Origin: Aquanectria penicillioides
Taxonomy: Eukaryota; Ascomycota; Sordariomycetes; Hypocreales; Nectriaceae
Reading direction: 5' to 3'
Length of the DNA stretch: 64,000 nt
NCBI GenBank assembly: GCA_003415625.1
Contig: PYIU01000003.1
Span: 5,890,001 to 5,954,000, forward strand
Shown here: positions 54,721 through 64,000 of the stretch, in pieces
Numbering within the stretch: position 1 is the first letter of the stretch
Layout: each line of letters starts with the position of its first letter
The notes under the pieces: generated by a model
The model's input: only the letters and a program-made list of their open reading frames with translations
The model's database searches: none
Told to the model about the DNA's origin: nothing
Position numbers and translations under genes: made by a program

Positions 54721-57700
54721 GTTTGGGTTACGTGAGACGGCTTTGGCGGCATGCACGTTGAGGTTTGAAGTGGGTGAGGGCGGTGGTGGCGCGCGCTCCG
54801 CCCAGATGCTCCGCCAAATGGATGCCTCCAGCCCTACGAGGCACAAACCTGCACTCACATCCACTGTCGTGCACTGACATGCACTGAGCAAAGGGCGTTG
54901 GCAGGCATCATTAGAAGGGACCGAACGTTGACAGGGGGGCTCGGAGTGGGTCGCGGACTGGCGGACTGACTCACAGGGGGCAGAGTGGGAGGGAACGGCG
55001 TGAAGTGAGGCGTAGTGTTTGGCGTTGGTGTGTGTTAGCTCCCTCCCGAGCGGTAGGTCGTGGTGGGATGGAAATACCATGTGTGTACGTATGTTAGCAT
55101 GTGTGTCCAGTATCTACCAAGCGTCTACTAAGGATGCCTGCATGTAAACGTGTGTACCTATCTGGGAGGATGATGGGTAAATCGTATGTGCCTAATAGTG
55201 GGGTAGAGGTCGGGGTCATAAAAGCGAGGGTGAGCGTGGGTGGGTTGTTTGCTGGCCACCGCCATGAGCCTCTGTGTTTAGTCCCGTGTCTACGTGAGAG
55301 TTTGCGTGTGCTTGTGCGTGTGTTGAAAGAAGGAGGAGCAGGAAGAGCAGGGCGTATGTGTATGTGTGTGTGTGTATGTGTTTGTGTTTGTGGGTGTGGT
55401 TGGCTTGGTTGAAAAATCTCCTCCTCTTTCCGGCAGCATGCACACGGCTCGTAGTAGGTTCATCTGACCGGCCGTGCCAGGCATCCAAAACATGCCGACC
55501 CGCTTTGCTGCATCACTCGACCGATACGGCTCTCGGAGTCTCGTTTCCTAAAGAATCTAGGCAGCGAATGGGGTATCCATGACAGTCACCGGGGGGCGGG
55601 GGCCTCACCTACTAGTTCCCAATATGGGAATGGGGATGGAGATGGGGATGGATGCATGAGATCCTAAAACGAAGATGACGTTTGCGCAGCCGTCCTATCA
55701 ATACAACCCGCGGCTAGACCTCGTGCATGGCGAGGCGTCCAGATTGCTCGCTCATCACCATGGAGGTTGCGGGCCTGGACGCCTTGCCTCGCCTCTCCTC
55801 ACCTTGAAGCTTGCCACTATGGAACTTGGGTTTTGGATACGTGATGCCACTCATCGTTCGTGCCTGTTTGCAATCCTGGACCGTGGCTAGGCCGTGGCTG
55901 GCGATTTTTTCCTTCGCATGGATTGATGATGGGCTTTTGTGAGATGAGCCACGTTGGCAATGTATGGTCTGCAGTGCGTCATTCATCATTCTGGCATGTC
56001 AGCCACGGGATCCCTCCCTCAAACCCTTCACTTATTGGGCTCTTTAGCGATGTTCCGGCTTCCAATACGTGCCAGCCAATCAATCCGTTTGCACAGTTTT
56101 CAACGCTTGGAAAGAAATGCGGAGAGATCTCACTTGGGGCTATACGAGAATCCATGGACCTACCTACAGGACGGTGTAAAAGACACCAGGTGTGCTGTGC
56201 TGCGCTGCGCTGCGATGCATCACTCCGTGCACGTTGCTGCAATTGCGCTCATTCACAGTAATTGCCGCCCGGCGCCTTATCGTACCATTGTCGCATTACA
56301 CGCTCCCAAAGGCAGCCGTCGCCTCTGCGGCAATTGAATTGTCTCAAATCTTGGATGGATTTATCACGGTTGTGACGTCACTTTCGTCAAGCATCCAGTG
56401 AAGCCTTTCCCATCAATCTATGGTGTGTGGCCTGGACTCGTGCGCATCTATTTCGCACCTTGTCATGCCGGCCACGCCGTTGGTTGCAGCACCTCCAGCA
56501 CAAAGTCCCCAAAAGACGGCCCCGCGCCTCAGCGGCTCAGCCCCCCACCTCCGCCGAGGGGAGTCACCGCCAAGGGTCGTCCCCCCGTAGCCCCCGGCCA
56601 ATAGGAAGCGCCAATGCAATGAGGCTTTTTTTCTTGGGGGAAATCGTGAGTTGAGCCACAATTGGATGTGACGACATTGCCTGACGCTACAGTGCTAAAC
56701 CTGCCAAAGACCTGCCTGCGACATTGGATCTTTTGTCAACGCCGCATGAATCATTCTCCGAGCCTCTCATTCCCTCGAGTTTCTGGCCACTGCATGGCAA
56801 TAGTAACCTTTCATACTTTTCACCATTTCTCCCCAAACACTCAATTGCGCGTGTCCCAAGCTCTGTCTCCTTCGCTTGCTTGTGAATGCATCCATAAACC
56901 CCGAACCCCGCCAAGTCGGCAACTTTATTACAAGTCCCTGGATCCCTCCTTCCCTCAACAGCAGCATTCTTCTCGTAAATGCGCAAGGCTTCATAGTCTG
57001 CGTAGATGTTAGATCTAATTGCAGGCTACATTTCTTCGTTTCCTAAGTGCATCTGGCGAGAGATGAAAACTGACTTGGAATGAGATACCTAGTTCAAGGC
57101 CAAAGGAATTTCTCAATATCATAGCTTCTATTCGAACGCTTGTGCTGCCTCGATATCAACCCCTAGATACGAACAGTAACAATAATTTACCAAGAAAACT
57201 TGATAGAATTCTCTTCAACAACACTCCTCTATCCACTCCCTACGGTGCAATTCGCGCTTCGTAGAGCACCAGCGTGTACAATTCAATCTTGATCTTGTAG
57301 GAGCCAACAATTTCTTGCCTATGGGCGACAAAATCTTGGTCCCTTCCAGTTAATGGGATTTGATCACTCTATCGCTACACCATTCCTAACAGCTTGGTCG
57401 TATTCAATATCGCTAATCAACTAATTCATCAAGGATCGTACTCCAAAGTCATAAAAACCACAAATAGAATCGACAAACGCATAGTCATAATGCTACCCTG
57501 AGTCCCTGAAATGGTCCATCTCATATTTTGATGCAAAGAGCACAAATTGACGATATATGCCATCGAACCTACTCTAAAATTATGTTCAGAGGGAGGACCC
57601 AGCTACGTTTCAGTTGTCCCATGGACGGATATGTAATCATGCGCATGGTCAAGGAAAGATTGGTCGCTTCGTGAATACTTCAAGGGCTATTTGACAATCA

Positions 57701-60700
57701 CTCGATCTTGTGAAGCCCGTGGATATTTGACATAAGCTTGAACAAGAGTATTTTTTAGACTGTGAAGTGTGGCTCCGACTCTCCCTGCCAGTTTAACCCG
57801 TTCAGATATCACCCAGACTCACATACTAGGGGCCTTCCCGAATTTCTAGCCATCTCTATTCCAGCCAACCATTTATCTCTCACATGCACCCGGGAATCGG
57901 ATACTGATGGGGCAATATTTGCGAGAAAGCCATGCAGAACTTTTCGCTTCTTGATCCCAAAGACCGGAACAAGTCGTCGCAACTCTTTCATTTACGTATG
58001 AAATAGTTAGATTTCCAGACCCACCGCCCTAACGCATTCCAAATCTCCTCCTAAAACTTTGGGAAGGCCGAATCAGAACCTTGTTTTGATCACCTTCAAC
58101 CCAATTCAAACACGGCGAGCAGTGAGAAGACCGATTCCTTACCAAGTCAACGTGGCTTTTGGCATGTGTATGATCTTGCTAAGCGGGCTAAGATAAAATT
58201 TAACGTCGAATCGTATCACATTTCATCTTCTGTGAATTGGGATATAGTCTTGGTAGAAGATGATTAACCATTCATCAGAACTCAATTATGTCCCCAGGGA
58301 TTATGGGCTGCGGCACGATGATCAATCCTCTTAGCAGGCATGCATAACTTTCATAAGAGCCAGAACCATTTGCAGTTTGTAGGAGATTTGAGACTGAAAA
58401 GACGAAGTCTAAAGATGGTTGGAAAGTGGCGTAGACAGCATATCCCTATGGCACTGATGTGACTGCGATACAATAACCTAGACCCTAGGTGGATCCTACC
58501 ATATTCTTATTGTAAGTAGATAAGTGTCTAGAACTAGTACTGCCGTTCTAATTTTGGCAGATCTAGCTTTGAATCCATTCTTGTGTTCAATTACCACAAC
58601 CGTGATATCAAGTAGATGCAAATTCATCAAGAGTTGGAAAAAGGCCCTAGCTCCCAAAGAAATTGCAAGCTTTTAGCTTTAATTATGATACAGCATGAAA
58701 AAGTATGGTCGAACTGGGCAAGTAATCTTCTTTCCAATTTCGATTTTCAAGCCCTCACATGGTTAAACACGGCACAAGGACGATGGTGAACCAAGCATGT
58801 ATTCAGAACCAGAAAAAATCAACCCCATTACCAATAATGATACAGGTGAGTCCATAAACTCTCGAGTAATATTTCCACATAGCCATGAAATCCAAAGCCC
58901 CATGATCCCCCACGTGGTTACTCTGGAGGGCACTCACGAGCCAGGACACACCGAGCTAGTCTCGTGATCAACTTGCCCAGATATTGGGCTGTAGTTCATA
59001 ATAACCTTGGATTGATAATTTGCGTATCTCAACTCAATGTTTTACGGATAATTTATCAGGGCCACTTCTTATCTCATGCATCGCACGTATCGTACAGGTA
59101 TTCTGCTTCAAAGAACAGCAGATCCTGTCAACAACGATTACGAGTTATAAAGGAAGCAAAGCAAGCCTTTAGTTGCTATGACTATGATAGAACCGCCGTA
59201 GCGATGAAATGGATATGAACCACTGAAGCCTCCTGGTCTAGCCTCAAGTCGAGCGCAATCTGAGCGTGGTTAGCTAGGACTTTAGTAGAGCCAGACTGAT
59301 ACGGAAAAGCGGAAGTAACCCTTAACTGCTACACCAAAAGGTCTCCCTGTGCCTCGGTTAAGAGTAACACAGGATATTAAAGTCTATAAGACACTGATTC
59401 GCATCACAGACGTCCCATTGATCATTGCAATGGCAGTTTCCCTGCGACAACAAAGTTCAAATTTAAAAAAAAATCGACAACCTGAAATATCCAAGGCCCT
59501 AATTAAGAAAATGATCTCATCACTAGCATCAAGCTCAACGGAACCAACTGCAGGTCATCTGGGCTTAGTGTCGGAGGCTCGGTGCGATGACGCGTCCAAT
59601 TCTCAGATTAGAAAAGGCGATGGGAGAAACGGGTGGACAAATATCATAAAGCAGATTGAAAGAGATTATCTAGATATGTTTTAGTTTCTCTACATTTGTA
59701 TGAGATGCATCTTCCTGTGTTGGGGTCGGAGTCAGCTGAGCTACAGAAGGATTGGATTGGGCTTGTAACCATTGCAGATTGTCTGAAATAGTAAGTTGTT
59801 GAGAGATAATGTCCTAAAAACAGCTTGGAAAGGGATTTTTTTCTTTCTTTCAAAAGTTCAGAAGGATGAAAACCATCTGGAGGTAATATTGATGCAGACT
59901 TCCGTCATTTATTTCAAATACACAATGGCGAGATTTGCGTCATGGTTGGAACTGTGGGGCTCACCCGGCAATTTAGCCCAGCTTGGTAACCATGTCAGAT
60001 TCAAATGTGTTCTCAGAAACGACAGCCGGAACACACGGAACTAGGGTGGTAAGCTTAAGAGACAGGTTAATCTTAAGAGAGAGCGGGTTGCATGCAGGCA
60101 TGGAATGCTCGAATAAAATGCTGTAAGCAAGCGTTTAGGGCCAATGTTGAGATGCATGCAAGCCCTGCGAGGGTAAAGCCGGTCGGCTTGCCCTTCCGCT
60201 CTAAACCGGCCTGTGATGTTTTCGTGTCGAGACTCTCTGGTTCATTGAAGAAAAAAATGACATGGGTTGTTTGCATTTGTAGCTTCTAATAGTTCTACAA
60301 ATCTTGAAGAAACGTCGTCAAGCGTACCTTGGCTTGCTTCAATGGACAGAGGAGATGGAGAACTCTTAGTAGCATGCAGCCGATACCCAATAATCGCAAT
60401 GTGCAGAAAGGCCAATTATTTCTTCAATGTCCAAGCTGACGAGGCGTGTAGCAAGATGACAGTTGGTTTGCCCCATGAATATGCCTTGTGCGTGGACCAT
60501 GATGCAAGAATAGACTCATGATTAAAGTTCGAGTCGACGACGACAAACCCCGGGCAAGGGGAGCCCGAAGGGGGTAGCTGTTGATCAAGCTCGTCTTCGG
60601 CAATCAATTCAAGCCTGCGCCCGTTGCCGCAGCATTCGGGACTCTGTTTGGAGGAGAGGAAAAGAGAAAGGGAGAAGTGCGGGGCCGGCGACAAGGGCAG

Positions 60701-61463
60701 CTTGAGCTGATGGCGTAGCTGGCTGTTCAGCTGTGCGTTGTGTTAGCTGCGGATCCCGGGATCAATGGAGCAGGGTGAGATTGGAAACAGGGCGCAAGTT
60801 GACAGTCGTCGTCACGGCTCGAACGGGGTTCCGAAAGAGGAAAAGATGGTAGTGTTTCGAATCGGCATGTCGGGGGTTGCGGCGACCGGGATGCCGATGC
60901 ACCGAGTGAAGCGCGTGAAAATGTCCGTGGACAATGGCCGTTTCGGGGATGCAGCCAACGAGATGTCAAGGAGAACGAGGCGGAGTTTGACGAAGCAGCG
61001 ACAGCCGTAGGGCTGATGCACCTTTCTCCCGCCCTGTCCCCGGCCAGGGTCCTTTGGCGTGGCTGAGTGCCGTGTCGTTGGTGTCATTGCGGCGGATCAA
61101 TTGGCCCTCGCTCGTCCATGGAGGGCATCTTGGCTGCTTTGCGTGGTGCATCAGCGCACATCCTGGACGCCTCTGTGGTTGTTGTTGTTGCGCCAGCTGC
61201 TGGACACTGCCGCAGCCGCTCTGCTGGGACCTCGAGATGAGGTTCCCTTTTCTTTCTGCCAATGCCGCATGATGCGGCGCCTCTTCCTCGAGATGCTCCA
61301 AGATAAATAAATCTCCATCTGCTCCTGATCTTGTCGTCGTTTCTAGCCCACGCTCTCTCACGCAATTCCCACCCGTGTCAGGCAGTCGCAACAGCAGCAG
61401 CGGCAGCAACAACAACAATACCCCAGATAAATACTGCCTATCGATGAGCAATCACAGCTCTCA
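54721..61463. other. 6.7-kb gene-free stretch
   Basis: From 54.7 to 57.0 kb small overlapping frames lack domains; a TG-rich imperfect microsatellite sits at 55354-55400. From 57.0 to 60.0 kb the DNA is AT-rich and very poor in open frames, like the stretch at 21-23.5 kb, and may be an old degraded element. From 60.7 to 61.4 kb GC rises again toward the next gene. CAG/CAA-type triplet runs are near 61385-61420. No RNA gene or transposon end was recognised. Confidence 0.5.
55354..55400. repeat. Imperfect (GT)n microsatellite
   Basis: GT repeats are interrupted by TATG and TTTG units on the plus strand. The opposite strand gives a spurious His/Thr-rich frame. Confidence 0.85.
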
Positions 61464-63020
61464 ATGGCGCCAACATGCAATGCCACGCTAGAGGACATGT
61501 CCAGTTAGTCTTGCCGCTCAATCCCGCCGTTTTATGTCTTATCGCTAAACTCGTTTGACCATGCCCAGTTCCTGATGACCAGGAAAATATCATCGGCCGA
61601 TTCACGTTCAATGAGCTCGCTCGCATCATTGGAGGCGCCGGCTCGGCCATGGCCGTTCTCGTCACCACCTACCTTATCTTCCGCCATGCCATGAGCTACA
61701 CTAAACCCCAAGAGCAGCGACAGTGAGTCCTCCCTGAAACCAAAACTGCTCCCCTTGGTGGCTGACCGCCCTAGAATTATCCGCATCATCCTCATGGTCC
61801 CCGTCTACGCCCTGTCCTCGTTCTTCCAGATCTGCTTCTACGAGCAGGCCAAATACATCGAGGCCGCTTCTTCCCTCTACGAGGCTTTCGCACTCGCCGC
61901 TTTCTTCTCCCTCATCTGCCACTACGTCGCTCCGGATCTTCACTCGCAGAAGAACTTCTTCCGCGAAATGACCCCCATTCGGGAATGGATCGGCCCCGTC
62001 AAGTTGTTCTCCCGCTGCACCGGTGGCCAGCGCGGGCCGTTCCGCACCCCCAGCTCCGGTCTCACTTGGTTCAACATCATTTGGGTTTGTGTTTACCAGT
62101 ACTGCTTCATTCGTTCCGCCATGACCATCGTCTCCGTCACCACCGAGGCCACTGGCCACTACTGCGAGAGCTCCAACAACGCCGCGTTTGCGCATATCTG
62201 GGTAACCGTCATCGACCTCATCGCCCTTATCGTCGCCATGATCGGCCTTTTCCAGCTCTACCTCCAGCTCAAGGTGCCCGTTGCTGACTACAAGCCCTTC
62301 ACCAAGTTTGTGGCCATCAAGATCGTCGTCTTCCTGTCTGTTGTCCAAACATCCGTCATCTCCCTCGTCACATCCTCTGTCGATTCCCTCGAGTCCAGCA
62401 AAACGCTCGCCAACGGCGATATCAAGGTCGGCATCCCCAACCTCTTGCTCTGCATCGAAATGGCCCTCATTGCCATCTTCCATCTCTTCGCCTTTCCTTC
62501 TAGCGCCTACGGTCGTCGTGCGAAGCCTACCTTCTACCCGTCCCCGGACCTCAAGCAAGGCGGCCCGCACAACGAGAATCGACAGCAGGCTCCCAGTGGT
62601 GGGTTCTTGGGTCTCCGGGCCATCTTTGAGGCCATCAATCTGTGGGATGCCTTTAAAGGCATCGGCCGTGGATTCCACTGGCTTTTTGTCGGTGCCAGGA
62701 ACCGCAAGAATGACATCAGCTACCAGACTGCAATACCCATGAACGAGCGTCCTTCGACTGGACGTGATAGCAATCGCTCAGACAGGGACGCCAGCCAACC
62801 GCTCCAACCCGAACCTCAAGAATACAACGCACCCCCCCAATACCGCCGTACAAACTCGGCCTTGCAAAAATACGAGCAGCTAAGCAGCGAAGAGGGCGCC
62901 TCACTTGTACATCATGTCCAGCCCGAACCCTATGATTCCCAAACCGCCCTGCAAACCCCTTCCCCCAGCCCACCATCGTTTCGACCTCTGGGCCAAGGAA
63001 CTGAGTATCGATCAGGGTAA
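61464..63020 (+). CDS. OST-alpha / TMEM184 (DUF300) family seven-helix membrane protein
   Basis: Exons 61464-61503, 61569-61722 and 61775-63020 (introns 65 and 52 bp) give 479 residues. The first exon encodes only 13 codons, and phase is kept at both joins. FRHAMSYTKPQEQRQIIRIILMVPVYA (over the second junction, given as family landmark) is followed by YEQAKYIEAASSLYEAFALAAF. The family pattern continues with RSAMTIVSVTTEATGHYC and KFVAIKIVVFLSVVQ. The C-terminal ~170 residues are cytoplasmic, polar and Pro/Gln/Ser-rich. Relatives include the animal organic-solute transporter alpha subunit and TMEM184. Fungal members are mostly uncharacterised, with vacuolar or plasma-membrane location reported for some. 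Confidence 0.92.
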
Positions 63021-64000
63021 GAGTTGATTCGTTTTTCTTTTGTCTGGGAATCTGTACTTGCGTAGTTGAAGTACGGGCATGTAGACGACCACGGCATGGG
63101 TTGGCAGCATAAGCACAGGCGTTATCTGCGTGCTAGGAATTCGGTGTGGATAACTGATGGATAAACCTGGGTTTTGATCACTAGACAGACTGTCCCCATA
63201 AGTGCGCGGGGCTCATCGGGCGGGTTGTATTTTAGTTTGCTTGTACTTTGCCACTGTTCAATTATTTCAGAATTGGTAAATTCTAACACTCACGACTCTA
63301 AACAATTTGTGCGCTCCCATTCACGTAAAATACTTGGGAGAACCGAAGAATCTCAATGGTGCAGAGGGAGCGCGTGCGACATCAATGTCGTGTATGCCTC
63401 AAATCGTTATCGTTGACCCTTGATTTTGCCAAGAGGAGGCCATCGGATGAAAGAAATAACATAATCCCGCCCGACAAAGTGAGCCAAGGAAGCACAACGT
63501 CGAGGCAGCTCGCAGAATCGAGTCAATTTTTAAGCTTGAATTTTAGCACACCAACTAGGCGGCTCCGTTCCCCTTTATGGCTTCAGGCATATTTCTTCCA
63601 TGATGCTTTAATGATGCGGATCAGCCGAAGAGCCGATCTCGTATCACCACGAGCCCACCTTGACCCAGCTGCTGTGAGCTTGGCAAGCCTCCTCCAGAAA
63701 GCACCCCGGAGGCTTGCATGTCCACCATTGAGCACAAGGCATTCGGGCTTGAGGCCTCTATTTGTATTCTTGGCACTCCTGCTAACTTCAATTGGCATCC
63801 AGTTCGGTATCCCGGTCCGATGTTGGCCAGGGGCGTCTGCGATCTCCCTGAGATGGGGTTGTATTAAAAAAAAGAAGCTTCTCGGGAGCCGGAAATGGGT
63901 GCTCAGACCATGGTCCCGGGAATTTCGGATTGTGCCTCACCCACGAATCAAAAACTCGCCAATTTTGCACCTAGCACCCTTCAGGATATCGCCAACCGAA
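63021..64000. other. Right-edge intergenic, no gene seen
   Basis: Short minus-strand frames at 63583-63798 and 63788-63970 overlap in different phases and match no family I recognise. They could belong to a gene beyond the edge. Confidence 0.4.

Noticed and set aside
61701..62678. 325-residue minus-strand ORF opposite the OST-alpha-like gene
   Set aside because: Antisense shadow of a biased coding exon; no independent features.

Overview
This window is nuclear DNA of a filamentous ascomycete (Pezizomycotina). A Sordariomycete, possibly Hypocreales, is my best guess; that is inference. The evidence is short introns (about 48-95 bp) with GTRNGT-like donors and CTRAC-like branch sites, Zn(II)2Cys6 regulators, a HET-domain gene, a PTH11/rhodopsin-type membrane protein, a WSC wall protein and long intergenic stretches. 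Intron borders were worked out by hand from splice signals, reading phase and family motifs. No tRNA, rRNA or CRISPR array was recognised.

Layout, left end (1-5 kb): an edge-truncated HET-domain gene, then a DHA1-type MFS exporter, both on the minus strand. From 6.3 to 11.2 kb there is a likely catabolic cluster. A tartrate/D-malate-type dehydrogenase (minus) is divergent from a glycerate-kinase-like P-loop kinase (plus), followed by an anion:cation-symporter MFS carrier (plus). Together these could take up tartrate, oxidise or decarboxylate it toward glycerate, and phosphorylate glycerate into glycolysis. A rhodopsin-like seven-helix protein follows at 11.4-12.9 kb. Then come two divergent regulator genes at 14.2-17.6 kb: one carries only the effector half of a Zn2Cys6 regulator, the other only the DNA-binding half. 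A 17-bp sequence matching at 16 positions lies in the dehydrogenase/kinase promoter and in the promoter between the two regulators, which suggests a physical link between them.

Middle (17.6-34.9 kb): a gene-poor, ORF-poor stretch holds a coiled-coil protein with a Cys/His N-terminal motif. Next are a UGA3/ARCA-like regulator facing a seven-exon secreted agmatinase-family gene, a vacuolar-type MATE transporter, a choline/GABA-type permease, a small YCII-domain protein, a 347-bp fold-back element with 97-bp inverted arms, and a PQ-loop protein.

Right (36-64 kb): an HSL-type alpha/beta hydrolase, a DHCR24-like FAD enzyme and HMG-CoA synthase (ERG13) form a lipid/sterol neighbourhood. After a 7-kb gene-free stretch come a WSC/poly-Ser GPI-type wall protein and a BCS1-like AAA ATPase. 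After another 7-kb gene-free stretch comes an OST-alpha/TMEM184-type membrane protein. The long gene-free stretches contain microsatellites, pyrimidine-rich DNA and T(n)G(n) tracts.
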